Shown piece by piece: positions 22,085-35,263 of a stretch of 64,000 nt of DNA. The DNA comes from Druceiella hillmani (taxonomy: Eukaryota > Arthropoda > Insecta > Lepidoptera > Hepialidae). How positions within the stretch are numbered: the stretch's first letter is position 1; each line of letters opens with the position of its first letter. The notes beneath the pieces were generated by a model. It made no database searches. It saw nothing but the letters and a program-made list of their open reading frames with translations, and was not told the DNA's origin. The DNA lies in NCBI GenBank assembly GCA_039881145.1, contig JAYKKI010000013.1:39203501-39267500 (forward strand). Direction: 5' to 3'. Made by a program: the position numbers and the translations under genes.

Positions 22085-24952
22085 ATTATGTTACAAATAT
22101 CTTTCAAGGACACGACCTTCAGAAATAAAGCAGACGACCAAAAAGATGAAGAAGAACATTAAATTAATAAACAATTACAAAACACTTGGCTTGTTTTTAT
22201 ACCTAGTGTACATAAAAATCGACCAGAGAGAAAAATAAAAATGTAAATTTTATTTATATATTCAAAAGTAATTCCCTTCTCGAAAACGACTCGACTGATA
22301 TGAGTAATCACGAACAAATGGTTTTGGCATCTATAAATTGATCTATCAAAGTTTCTTTGAGAAAATTTATTTCTTGGCATTTTTTATACTTATAATAATA
22401 ATGACGAAGACAAAATTTTCTCCTTAGTGAAAGATATAAACAAGATAAGTAAGGTTAGTAAAGTTAATTACACAAGTATCAGTTAACCAGATAGGCTTGT
22501 TACCTTGTACGCCAAAAGCAACAAAATTCCTACAGACTTGTCTAATATCGTCAACTTTCCCGAAATGCCCCGTGCAGCAGTATCTATATCCAATTTGATC
22601 CATGATTGCCTTTACGATACCCAAAGCGCATTATCAAACTTTTGGGTTTGTCGACGCGGGACAAGAAATATCAGTTTCTATACATGTTGTGCTGTATGTA
22701 CCATTTTCTAAAGTGAAGAGGCCAAGTACCTAAAAAATAGGTTGAAGACAAAAAAATGTAAATATTGCCTCGTACTCGCAATATAACGTGAAAATAGGTG
22801 TTAGATTAACATTAATGTAAATAAAAATTAAAAAGAAAAATATTTTTAAGCCATTTTTTAATAAGTTATTACAAAAATAGTGATTATAAATAAAATCAGC
22901 AATGAAGTCGAGAGAATTTCGATTACCTGGGTATTTTGAAATTAATATTAAATGATTTTTAGATGTTTTTTTTAATATTTCACTATATCCATAGAAAGAT
23001 TGCATTTCAGAAATTTTATCCACATATATTGTAGACTGTAAGAATGTATGTCCAGATAGTTTACATACTCTTAACCGTGTTCATATAATACAAGTTTTAA
23101 GTCGCATGTTTACTCATTTGATTGTATTTGCAAACTTATAGGATAAAATTAAAACATGCAACCATATAAAAAAAATCATGAGACGCCATTAAATATAAGC
23201 CTTTATTTTTATAACTTTACATTACAAATGACAACGAAAAAATATTTTCCTATAAATTAAGGATTAAAGACGACGATTCTTTTAATTCTTTATATTGTGT
23301 ATGTAGAATTTCACAAAGTAACGTAAATCTCTTGTTCCGTTTTGACGTTGCTTCATTATTTCATTTTTCTTTCCTAATAAGAAATTTTCCAAAGAGGTGA
23401 ACTTTATTGAGTTACAAAGTACCCTATATAATATATTACGTCAAATGAAACTTTCATTAAAATAAAATTTTCCAATAATTTAATTGCAGGGATTAAAGTA
23501 ACACTGTGGACTGTGGCAAGTGTCAAAATAAAAAATTAAAGGTTTCATATAAACAAATTTCCACCAGAAATATCATGCTTTTATTACACACATGATTACT
23601 TATGTAAACTGTGTGTTCTTTATATTGTTACATAATTTAATGTTGTATCGAGCTCGTGAAAAAAAACACATATTTTAAAATTAATGTAATAAAATTCCGA
23701 GCAATAGTCGAATACAAAAAAAAAAACAATGTCTCGACTAACAGCCACACAAATAAAATTTTACAGTCAAATCTACACTGTAAAATAACGTCACCATAAA
23801 ATGGCAATGCAACAGCAACTTTCTTTAATGTTTTGACTGTGAACCTGCATGAAGTGACATTGTAGCATACAGAAAAAAATCAGTTTTTTTAATAGATTTT
23901 TGTTGAACGTAAGTTAACATTCTAAATATTTATATCTGAAAAACTGTAAAGTTTTATGTATTTAGATATTTATCGCTTAACATTATGAAAAAAAAATAAA
24001 TTAGCAAAATAAATATAAGGTATAAAGTTCGAAAGATATTCTATTTTATATTGATAAACCCTTGAAACAGCGCGCATAGCAAGCACACACATACATGCAG
24101 ACATGTAAACTCCTCGATTCTAATACGGTTGCTACTCATCCCCTAATATTTTGCATCAAAACACACTCTTTTTGTAATTCAATTTCCAAATCCCTGAATG
24201 CTAACACAATATTTTCATCTTTTTAATGGAGGTATAAAGGAAGAGTCGCTTAAATAATTGGGATGTATTTTTAAATTTTAACAAGTTTAGTTGTTAATAA
24301 ATTAAAATATCAAACTGAGATTTTACTGATAAAATGGAAGGATTTTTGGAAACCAAGTTAAGAGACGCATAAATATTAGAGATAAATTTAGCAAACATGC
24401 TGACACTTTCTAATATCTCGTAAACAGGAGCAATATGTACATAATATATATGCAAAATGGAATAATGAACTGGCCATGGAATTGTCTTTATCTATCAACT
24501 GACTATATTTATTTTCTTTAAGATGCTTGTGATTAACGCTAAAATTAAAGAAGTTGAAATATTTATCTATGTTTAATATTTTAAAACATTTTCTCGAATA
24601 TATTTTAAAATTTCACGTACTAATTCACAAAATATCCGATAATACTGAACTCGCTTCCTTGAATTTTTGCACAGAGGTTTATATACTACGCTTAAGAGAG
24701 TGACATTATTTTGTATATTGCGGAAAGTTAATTTTTGTATAATTTCTATTGATTTTGAAAATTTCATGCGTATTTTAAGAACCCTCTAGAAAATTATTAA
24801 TTTTTTGGATACAGTGAGATTAATTGTCTACCCATTAAGTTAGAAATTTATGTAAAATGGTAATATAATTTAATGGTTACAGAGGATGCGCATATACTTG
24901 TTACTTTACCTAGTGTATAGATGCACACACATACACTGTATACCGATCAATT
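22085..24952. other. Unannotated AT-rich spacer
   Basis: Both strands are open around 22424-22711, with a fairly complex composition, but I recognise no protein. No splice-bounded exon is convincing. The rest is AT-rich. Confidence 0.45.
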
Positions 24953-25067
24953 GTATCAATGCACGAATAGTGATGTAACGAGCGTATACTCACGTGAGCA
25001 TTTATCATAAAATGAAGTATGCTTACGTGATTATGCCCTCGTTACATCACTATTCGTGTATTGATAC
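24953..25067. repeat. Inverted repeat with 49-bp arms
   Basis: Left arm 24953-25001 and right arm 25019-25067 pair well, including an exact 21-bp core (CACGAATAGTGATGTAACGA and its next base). A few mismatches and a one-base offset occur towards the loop. Outside the arms, ACACACATAC...ACACTGT occurs in direct orientation on both sides (24925-24940 and 25066-25087). This could be a short foldback element. A long precursor-like RNA hairpin is an alternative. Confidence 0.88.
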
Positions 25068-25222
25068 ACACATACTTACACTGTGTATCATTCTGAATAT
25101 ATTTTCATTTTTCTGACCTCGACCTTTTTGAGGGAATTTTATTCAGAACTGCGATAAAAGTAAACAATTACAGATTCGGTATTTTTGACATCAAAGGAAT
25201 AAAATATACAAAAAATATAAAA

Positions 25223-25223
25223 G

Positions 25224-25264
<41 letters not shown>

Positions 25265-25268
25265 CATA
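25223..25268. repeat. (TA)n microsatellite
   Basis: TA repeat with two CATA interruptions. Confidence 0.95.
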
Positions 25269-28200
25269 CCTCAATTATCTGTTTTTTTATTATGTATAAA
25301 ACTACTATCCACCACAGTATCCACATTAGACAGTGCGACGCCAGGTAAAGCAAAAGAGTTTTCATGGATATGGTCGATGTATTAGAGAATAAATTAGCAT
25401 AATGGAAATAATATTGAATTGTTTTTGGACAATTCAAAAGAAATGCTATATACCCTTAAATACATATACTTTTAAATGTATCTAAGCATATAAAAAATTC
25501 TCTTGGTGTTAGTTCTACTCGTGTCTAACAAGTGTTGTTTACGTATACGGTTTAAAGTTTTTTTAAATGTTATTTCAATAAATTGTTTATTGATAGTTCT
25601 TACTTAAATGTGTAATGCGTTAATATAGTTTGCAGAACACTCCAATTTCCAATAGGCACTCCAATTTCCATTCCTATAATTATGATCCAATACTATTTCA
25701 ACGAAGTCTTGAAAATTGTTAGTTATGATTTAAATACGTAGATGAAAAAAATTTAAGATTTTACATGAAAACAATTTGCAGAGCAATGAATTAACACAAA
25801 AGCAAAGACGAGTGATCTTTCTAATAAACTGAAAATACCTTGGAGATCCAACTTTCCTTACAACTTTGAACCTTCCAGTTTTAATGTTTGAAATATTGAA
25901 TATGGAAAATGATACAATTTGTAAATGATAAAGATATCTTTACGAAGTCCGTCTAACATAGTAAAGTACTCTAACTTGAATAAAAAAAAGCTGTATAATC
26001 TGAGACAAAGCACTTAAGTGATTTTCCGAATAAACATGGTCTGAGAGGTTAAGTTAAATCTACCATATTTGCGAAAAATTGTACCGAGGGATATTTCATG
26101 AATCGTTGAATACTGACTCATCATAATTTTCTTCGCAGAACAATTTTCATGTGACATGTACTTTACAAGTTATGGAAAAAAATTACAGACATGTAAGTTG
26201 AGAGAAAATGCAATTTAATTCATAACATTTATAAAATTATGTGCGATATATTCATTATTTTCATAGTGGTTTCAAAGCAGATAAAGGATTTTGCAAATTA
26301 AATAGAAAAGGAAATTGATTTTTCACATTAATTTTCTAATATTCCTAGACTAAAATATGTCCACTTACGTATTCCAGTTTAAAGCATTGTTAAATCACCC
26401 TTCCACAACAGACATCTCCAACTCGTTGAGTTTACATAAAATGCTCATTACTGGTATCCTGATCTCCCCTTTTGTTTATTGTGATGACTTAATTATAGGC
26501 TGTTTACCTAAACGTAATTAATTCATATGTAGTTAACTACATTTCCTGTTGCAATCCGTGGCTCCAAGATGATATTTTTATTGTAAATTTATTAAAATTT
26601 AGAAATTTACGTTATTATATTGAGATTACCGTAATGAAGAAAGTATCAAAGAAAGCTAAAATGGCAGTGTTGTGGAAGATTTAAATAGGATATAAAACGA
26701 CATTTATACAAAACCTTCAAAACAGAACAAAGGGTAGTTTTGATTTGTTTTCACTTTGTCTTTACATTTTATCATTGAATATTATAAATTAAAATCCTCC
26801 GTTGTGTCTATATGTCTATTCATATGTGCGAGCTACTCTATCTAGTATCTACTAAAGTTTCGCTGTGATTTTCAACCGAAAAGAAATTTACTTCCAAAAG
26901 AAGATTAATAATTATAATTATTTAGTAGTATAATTTAAAAATATATTGTGAAAGTTAGCCAACTTTGGCGATGAAGTCGAGAAAAAAATTAACCGTTAGC
27001 CAGGTTTGTTGACGTGCGCTTTTCAACATGCGTGAAAATAGTGTATGGGAAGTTATTTCGACTCGAATAATTATACAGAAAATTAATGTTTTAGTTGATA
27101 GCACATGTCAAGAATAAGCCAAACATATTTTAAGAATAAAATAAAATAAAACCCTAAAACATATATTAAGAATAAGCATTATAAAATGCTTCAATTGACG
27201 AAATCGGTTTTGGCGGAAAAAAATTAAATACTTATCGAATATAATATTTTCTTCATTTTACACCTTTTACGTATGGAATTATTGAGCATGTTTGGACTAA
27301 TATTTTAGATTTTACTTCGCTTTGATTTCGCGTTCATACCTGCTATGGTCATGAAGACGATTACACTTGGCTCATCATCGCAGTATGCCCGCCAATGTAC
27401 CTCCGACCCCAATAATTAATACCGTTTGGCGCACGAAACGAGGGTGTTTAGTCATCACAGATGGGAGGTGGATTGAGGGTATAACTATCATTTTGATGGT
27501 TTTGAAATTAATTTCTTTTCTCTTTCTAAACCTTACTTGAAACTAATTTCTTTTCTCCTTTTTTATTCTGTAGCAAAAATCGTAATTAACTGTCAGTTAC
27601 CGGTTTTGAAAATAACCTCGTATTCACTATTTGATGCACTATTAATTTTGTTTTTCAATATATTCTCGGTCATAAATATTCACCCGCATTTCCGTTCATT
27701 GGAAAGAAAATTTCCGCAAAAACACACTCATTCAACCATTCTGTAAGTGCACTTCAAATAAAAATATGTCTTAAAATTATCACATATGATTTTTTTTTTG
27801 AAAATGACAATTATGCTGAATTGAATTAAGCATCTCTGACTGAATTAATTTTAACGATGTAAATGAAAACATTGCTATGGTTGAGAGATAATGAGCATTT
27901 TGGAAGAAAATAAATTTGAAACTATATCTCGATTTAATTTAAAAAATCATAAATGATCAATTTGGTAAAGAATAGACGGCATCGGAACATAATCTCGCAT
28001 GTTTTAAATCGAAGAATTGATCAATGATTTCTTGAAGATGGTTCTCATTAATAACCTAAAAAGACAAAAGTAGGACGGCCCCAAGTTCCGGGAATAGATA
28101 TTGCATCATTACTCATTCCAGCTCCAATAATTTTAATTATTGCTTTTTGCCCAAAAATATTATCTTGAAGAAAGAATACTTTTCTACCTGATTAAGAACC

Positions 28201-29590
28201 AAATTAGGAAACTGACAGCAGTATACTGTTGGGGTAATACTCGTACTACTAAGAAGTATTTCTCAATATTAAATTCTATGAACATCCCACCAAACATAAA
28301 ATGTTATATTTATTACGGAATTACCTACCTCAGTATATGATGGTTTTAATTTTTTTGCATTTATTTTCCAGTTCTTTTAACTTACTTAGGGGTTATTATT
28401 TGCATAAACAAATTACTTCTCATCCACAGTTATGGTGTGGTTCAACCAGTTGGACATACTCGGAAAAGTATTGTGTGCATGCATAAGCCCGAAATCTGAA
28501 TTGATCCTGACTCAATTCAGATACTTTATTTATATCTTTTTGCTAACTCGTATGAGTCCTTCTTTCTACACCGTGAGAGAATTTGAGTCCATATTTAATG
28601 GCAACTTTAATTTCTCAATAGCAAAATCAAATTTTTAGTCAGACCCGAGTTGGTCCTTGACAAATAATTGCCGCTCGAAAATCGCTGGGACTGCTTCTTG
28701 TACTAGCTTCTAAGACAGTATCTATAGCTATTTTCAAACATATGCTGCATAATGAAGCTATTTATAATATAATAGCAAAATAAAAAGGTTTTACATAGTC
28801 CTTTTTTCATTATTCACCCTTATTTTGCTTCATTTCTATAATATTGAAATGAGGAAAATAAAAATTACATTTACAAATTTTCAAGTTAATTTAAAAAATA
28901 CATTAAACGATTTTTGTGTTAAGTGAAACTAAAAAAGATATTATACATAATACAAGGAATTCGTCTTGATCTAAAATAAAAATACCCACCGAGTATTTTG
29001 GAACCAAAGAAAAGGTGTTCAGTACTTTAAAATAACCCGCTCTTCCTCTACAATTTAAACAATACTCACTGTTTGCTTTAAATAGATTTAAAGTAATAGT
29101 TGAAATGACCTGTATTCATATATCATTGGCTTTTTAAAATATATGTAATTTTAATATCCTTTTAGTTACAATTTTTTTCTCTATGAAGACAGAGTTAACG
29201 CATGCATAAAATGTGGCAAATTTAATTTTAAAATAAATATTGAGTAAAGTCATTATTTCAAAACACGTTATTATCAAAAGCTACTAAAATTGAAGTATCA
29301 AGAAAAACAAATTGAGTCTTAATTCAAATGAACAATATCGGGAAACTCACATACAGTTTAGTGTACATCGAGTCTTAAACATTTAACACGTTCACCATAT
29401 ACATGGACAGATTATCCACATACCTTCAAGTCCTTTGTAAAATTTTGAAAGTACGTTTTGAACACGAAAGACCTTTCACATAGACCGTATTAAATGACAC
29501 CTACCACAAAAACAATCATTTGTACCATCTTGCACTTTGTAGACTATGTATCTCGATGACTTGTATCTCGAATGACTCGTATGACTTGTA
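25269..29590. other. Unannotated spacer
   Basis: A GC-richer non-coding patch lies at 27330-27490 (around CCCGCCAATGTACCTCC and GTTTGGCGCACGAAACG). It could be a conserved element. A 14-bp direct duplication CACTCCAATTTCCA lies near 25638-25670. Open frames at 27537-28638 have no recognisable content. Confidence 0.45.
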
Positions 29591-29593
29591 TCT

Positions 29594-30042
29594 TGTTAGT
29601 TTATTTTAATTTATCGCGTAAACGCTAGTGGCCAGGAGCTAGAAGAATCGTCACTAAATTATAATATTGGACAAAAGATACTTTAGAGGGTGTAATGGAT
29701 AAAAATGGAGATATCCGTTGGATTATTCATTGGGAACTCTATTCAGCTAACAGCACAAGTACAGTTGACAATTATTGTGAACAAGTGAACAAAGTTGCCG
29801 CTAAATTTCCTAAGTCAAAGCAAAGCACGTTATTTACTTTATGGGGTTTAATCCAGGTAGCAAAAGTTAAACGTGAAGAAACATTTTCACTTGAATGGAG
29901 TGTGCTATCTCACACACCGTACTTTCCATTCCTATCGTCATCTTATTACAATCGGTTTCGCTCGCTGTTTAATAATTTACGCGATGAAAAATTTAAAGAT
30001 GAAATCATATCAAAATTTAAATTAAGCGGTTTTTCAGTCTGA
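29594..30042 (+). pseudogene. Mariner transposase remnant with a 115-codon open frame, catalytic residues lost
   Basis: A mariner catalytic domain starts near 29594 (VYFNLSRKR), with TAG at 29626-29628 where Gln/Trp context is usual and TAA at 29662-29664. It is then open from ATG 29695 to 30042. WIIHWELYSANSTS, VDNYCEQVNKVAAKF and SLEWSVLSHTPY correspond to the usual IIHWELLPxNST, YCQQLDxVAAK and LGWxVLxHPPY blocks. The motif expected as HDNARPH is destroyed; the neighbouring frame reads IYFMGFNP there. The block expected as YSPDLAPSDYHLFRSL reads YFPFLSSSYYNRFRSL, so the third catalytic Asp is Tyr. Length is about one third of a full transposase (~345 residues). The open frame looks fortuitous, created by compensating indels, rather than evidence of domestication. 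Confidence 0.85.
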
Positions 30043-30049
30043 AACTAAA

Positions 30050-31720
30050 CTTTCCAACTAAGTTTTCTTCGCCATGCTCACTATGTAAAGACGGTCCATG
30101 GTAGTATTTTCATAATATATTAGGAAAATATTTTTGATTTTTGGGTCAGAAGGAAGAAAAATGTTTATGCTATTAGGAATTTCAAATCAAATGCTATAGA
30201 TACGTCAATTTTTATGCAATATAACGATGTTAGCTGACATGCATATAAAATTTAAATAATAAATCAATATCAAACCACAAAGCGTTTGCAACTTTTTCAA
30301 TAAATAAATGTAAATTGATCGACAAATATTAAAAATGCAACGCAAGGTTTCAATCGACGGCTTATAATACCAAGTTATTTTATTCTCTTTAAGATTGTCA
30401 GGTCAAATTAAGTAAACTGGAAAGAGAAAATTAGCATAATTGTTAAATGTAATACGAGATTCATTTTAAATAAAATTTTACCATTCTAGACGATGACAAT
30501 TCAGATTGCAACAACTACATTGTAGTAATAGAAAAAATCCTGAATAAATACAAATATAATTAGACATTTAGACAAGATTAAATATTATGAAAATTTTTAT
30601 GAACGATAATTTTTAGATTAATTTTAGGATTATCATCTTTGATGATAAACGGCTACTAAATATAAATACTCCTCTGGTTATCCCGCACCATAGACCATTT
30701 TTGTTTCTTGAAAAAGGTTTTGAAAATACATGAAGGAGAAAAGAAAGACAGAGATAGTATCAGAAGATATCCAAAAATTAGCAGTAAATATCTTTATAGA
30801 GACCAAAGTTGTACTAAAAGTAAGACTTTAGATGAGCCTTATTTGACATGTTCAATTTTATGCTCATATCAATAATTAACTCTAAAATGGATTAATAAAT
30901 TGAGCCACGACTTGATGGGTGAATTAGAACCTCTTATCAAAGCACAAGATTTAAAAGTTCCAACTTCTATTGAACACATTAGCCTACACGTATGGGATAT
31001 ACCATAATTACACATAAGAGCCAGGGATTAGTTGCAAACGATGTCCTAATTTAAAACGGGTCAGCCATTTCCTCGTGGGCAAAGATTACATTGCCTTGTT
31101 TAGATTTTAGTTATCCGTTTAATCAATTTCGATTCCAATAATAGTTTCATTCATATCATAGAATAAAAATAGATTAAGGTAATCGGATATTGTGATCAAA
31201 AAATAGGGCTGAAATTTTATGTTCTTACAAGTATGTGAAAAATAAAACGACAAAAAAAAGGAAAAATTTAAAATCAAGACAAAATATTAAAATTATCATA
31301 TTAGTGTGAGATTATTGTGTGCTAGTGCGATACTATGATACATATAATGTTAAATAAATCTCCACACAAATTTCCAACTTTTCATGTACGCTTTTCTAGA
31401 AAAGCATTAGAATATTTGGCTTCTTTTGTCTAATTACTTTTATGGCCAACATTTGGAAGGACAATTCCGCTCTTTAATTTATGTAAAAAAAGAACTTTGG
31501 TACGTAGAACATATTAATGTAATCAATATATTTTAAAATCATTTCTTGGTAGGGAAATATGGCTTCAGAAATATGGCTTCTTTTAGGGTAGAAAATGATC
31601 CTAAATATCTATTTAGGATTCATCTGAAGGAAACAGAAAATTCCAGCTTTCAAATGCTTCTTTCAGCTTTCTTAAAATTATTTGAAAACTAGGGCTATAC
31701 TTTTAGTTTGTATACATCAC
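30050..31720. other. Unannotated AT-rich spacer
   Basis: No recognised gene or repeat. Confidence 0.5.
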
Positions 31721-31722
31721 AC

Positions 31723-31846
31723 TTACACACACACACATACACACACACGCACGCACGCACCCAAGCACGGCCCGCTCGCACGCACGCACGCACGCACGCT
31801 CACACGCACGCACGCTCGCACAAACACACACACACACACACACACA

Positions 31847-31884
<38 letters not shown>

Positions 31885-31898
31885 TTTATATTTATATG

Positions 31899-31949
<51 letters not shown>
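31723..31949. repeat. Long compound microsatellite (CA)n(CGCA)n(CA)n(TA)n
   Basis: CA repeats are interrupted by CACG/GCACGCACG tetranucleotides and followed by long TA runs. It is unusual in its CpG-containing part. Two overlapping open frames of 90-130 codons are repeat translations. Confidence 0.96.
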
Positions 31950-34100
31950 TTGTACTAAAAAGGATTTATTTCTTTTCTAAATATGATATTGATATATCAA
32001 TCTATATTCCTATTATGTCCATCATTTTTTTAAACTCAGCATTTTATTTTTCTTCCTGTGTAAAAGAAAGGTAAGTAACATGGAATGATAAAAAGTGGAG
32101 TCGTTTTTAATTGAAAACTATTCGATATGAAACCTTCGGTACTGAGACTTTGCATGTACCATATTAAATTAATTCATTTCTAAGTCCTTATATTACATCT
32201 TAAGATAACCTTATAATACTAAATACCCCTGAAAAATAACATAAGTAGATATTTTGAAAATTTTCGTTAACATAACCAAGCAAAATTTTATTAAAATTCG
32301 ATTAGTGATCATTGCTTCGAAAGAATTTAGACAAATTGAGAGTTTGCATGAAATGATGTTAAACATCTAGTTAAATCTATATCCATAGCTAATTGATCAA
32401 ATACATCTTAAAGTTTCCAAGACTTTTCCAGTCTTGGAAACTTCCGACTAAGCGACAGTCTTCATCTTCTTTAATCGGCTACAAGAAGCGTGTTTGCTTC
32501 AAATACCTCTTCGACAAACTTTTCAGAATCGCCTAGATTTATGGTTGAAATCCCTGTTAAAGTCGTCTCATAAATTTCTCATCCTTTGTAATGCGCCTTT
32601 CTTAAACTTACTTAGTATTCGACGACATGGCTTCTTGTGATGTTGTACAGGATTTGTGACTTCTAAATATGTAATGCCTTTCTAAAGTCGACGTATACTT
32701 AAATACGCTTGAAATATTGAGGACTCCACTAAAAATGATGCTTAAAGGAGTCATGTTGTCTTTAAAATTATCGTTCGAAGATATTTAGTGATTAGTTTTT
32801 CTTTAGCTTGAAATTATTTTTTTATACTATTGAAGGAACTCTGTGAGAAAACAAGTAATATTTATGTCCAGGCTCTGTTGATATGAGTCCAGTCCAGGCT
32901 CTGTTAGGTGTATAATTTAATTATATTTTTTGGATATTTATTATTTTCTAAAAAAGCACTTTAATTTCTATGATATAAAAGTCAGAATTTCTAATTACTG
33001 AACAGATTTCCCGTTCTTTTGAAATTTAAAATTAGCCACTGAGAGTTCGCAAATATATTTTAAACCATTAGATTTTTGTAAAGATAAATGAATTAATTGT
33101 ATTTCTTAGTGACACGTAACTGTATTTGTTGAATATCTTTATTTCAATGTGATAAAAAAAAATATTTTTTTAGAAAATTCTAAATGCTCTTGAAACACGT
33201 AACAAAAAAAGTGACGCAACACCGATTACAAATAGAGGCCACACATAAATATTACTTTTACCCGATGTCTTGTCCTCCATTACGAAGGAAAGCGAGTTTG
33301 TAATTGACATTAATCGAAATTTTATAAAGTAATTCCACAATGTTACTATTAAATGCAACGCAAAGCGAAATGAAAACCCGATTTATTGAGGGTAATTCAA
33401 AGGTATTGGAAAACAACATAATTTAGGAAAGGTATTGAATGGCCCGTAGTGGACAAGATACTTTCGGATTTACTTAGACTACATAATTATAAAAGTGTTT
33501 AAAATTATATTTCTACTTCCCTCTTGTGATACGTATTTCCAGTTCGAACATAGCTTTACATGCCTTAATTTAAAATCGTGATTTTCTTTTGTGAAATTTT
33601 TAATATTCTCCTTTAATATAATATTAAAGAGGAATTACAGGAAAATTAGCCTGGTATAAATAAAATAACTTTGCTTCGAATTTGCATCCTTCTAAAAACA
33701 CATGATTATTTAAAACCAAAAAATTAAACTTTTTTACCTTTAGTCTTAACCAGAATTGAAAGGACGTTGATATTTCAAAATTTTATTGTGATTAGTTTCA
33801 AGTAATCTACATATAATTTTCAGTCAATCGAATGTTTCATGTAAACCCATTGTAAAAATATATATTGGCCCCCTTTTTCTATCACAAACTAGTTTAAATC
33901 AAGGAGCTAATTTTGCGGCTATTCGTTTTAAAATACGTCTAGGTGTTCTCGACGCCTGAATTTTAACAGAATATAAGAATATTTGTCTTAATACAGATAC
34001 ACATTTGAAACTAACATTCAATGAGCTCAGTACCCATTGGTGTGGTTTGATAATTGTGCCTCACTAATCTACTAAATTACCTGATTGGTATCAGTAATCA
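31950..34100. other. Unannotated spacer
   Basis: A perfect 12-bp hairpin lies at 32412-32442. A moderately complex stretch at 32450-32760 has a short open minus-strand stretch but no confident protein match. CCAGGCTCTGTT is duplicated near 32870-32905. Confidence 0.45.
32412..32442. repeat. Short perfect hairpin
   Basis: AGTTTCCAAGAC (32412-32423) pairs perfectly with 32431-32442 around a 7-nt loop. No T-tract follows. Its role is unknown. Confidence 0.7.
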
Positions 34101-34386
34101 CTAAAATATAAAACTAACGGTGAATAGCAAATAAAAACTCTCACTTCACCGTATACGTTCAACAAAATAAAAATTGAGAAATAAAGAAACAAGGCAAAAT
34201 ATGTTGGCAAATGGTATAAAAAAAATACTTTAAAAAACTAAAATATGACACTAACGGTGAAAAGCAAATAAAAACTCTCACTTCATCGTATACATTCAGC
34301 AAAATAAAAATTAAGAAATAAAGAAACAAGCCAAAAAAAGGAAAAGCAAATATGTTGGCAAATAGTATAAAAAAAATTCTTAAAAA
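34101..34386. repeat. 137-bp tandem duplication
   Basis: CTAAAATAT(A/G)A(A/C)ACTAACGG starts copies at 34101 and 34238. Both carry AAAAACTCTCACTTCA(C/T)CGT and ATATGTTGGCAAAT. The second copy has an extra purine-rich stretch of about 16 bp near 34335-34350. The 127-codon minus-strand frame 34159-34542 overlaps the duplication and is Phe/Leu-rich, AT-driven and not credible as a gene. Confidence 0.93.
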
Positions 34387-34389
34387 TGT

Positions 34390-35263
34390 CTTTATTTCTA
34401 AAGGAAAATACACATCATTGAGGAAAATTTCGAATAAGAGTAACATAATAAGATCATAATAATAAGAATAAACATAATAACAAAATAAGTGGAGGAGATT
34501 TTTACCGAAATAAAAATACGTAGAACTTATATCCACAGACAAGTAGACGAGTAAAGATGATAACTATACGAGAAATTAAAAGACTAGGGTTTACTTTTTT
34601 ATGTTTTGTGTAATTTTGTCTTTTTTATATTATCTTATATTTTCTACTAATGAAATAATGTTTTGATGCCGACATCTGTAAATTAATTATGTTAAATCTA
34701 AAAAGAAAACAATTTCTCAGACTCTTAATATTGATATTCAGGTTTGTACAAAAATTCATTAAAATAATTTGAATATTAATATAGGGTTTTTCTCCAATCA
34801 AATATGATATGTAGTCTAATTTCGAGGGTAGTATTGAAATTTCCTGGAACTAAGTATTTGTAACAATGTCAACAAAATAATTTAAATTTTCTAATACGGA
34901 ACTGTTTGATAATACAAAAAGGGGTGGAAATTAAAAAAGATTGTGTATCACGTCAAAATGAATTTAAGCGAGAGAAATGTTATTCGTTGGTTTTTTACCA
35001 TATTCGTTTTGATCTTAATCGATATCAAAGTTTCGATCGATATTAATTGACCTTTTTTGATGATAAAATCCTATCTCGTGCATTTATTTCCAACAAATGA
35101 TGAAGACGACCACTGATGAAAACATAAATTCTAGTGACAAGAGTTTTCATATATATTGTACAATTCAAATTGACAAGAGAGTAACTTATCAATAGATTTG
35201 GTTAAGTTTAGTCATTAATATGTAAATCATCAGGCATCAAGAAGCTTTTTATTTTGTATATAC
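34390..35263. other. Unannotated AT-rich spacer
   Basis: No recognised gene or repeat. Confidence 0.5.

Noticed and set aside
22424..22711. Overlapping open frames on both strands with several Cys residues
   Set aside because: No recognisable domain, no convincing splice sites, and both strands are equally open.
31682..32074. 130- and 90-codon frames rich in His and Thr
   Set aside because: They are readings of the compound CA/CGCA/TA microsatellite and not proteins.
32450..32600. Short minus-strand peptide GDSEKFVEEVFEANTLLVAD with slight thioredoxin-like feel
   Set aside because: There is no WCxxC active site downstream, stops occur on both sides, and the similarity is too short to support.
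34159..34542. 127-codon minus-strand ORF with many apparent membrane segments
   Set aside because: It overlaps a recent tandem duplication in AT-rich DNA. The Phe/Leu/Ile composition is what AT-rich non-coding sequence gives, and there is no conserved motif.
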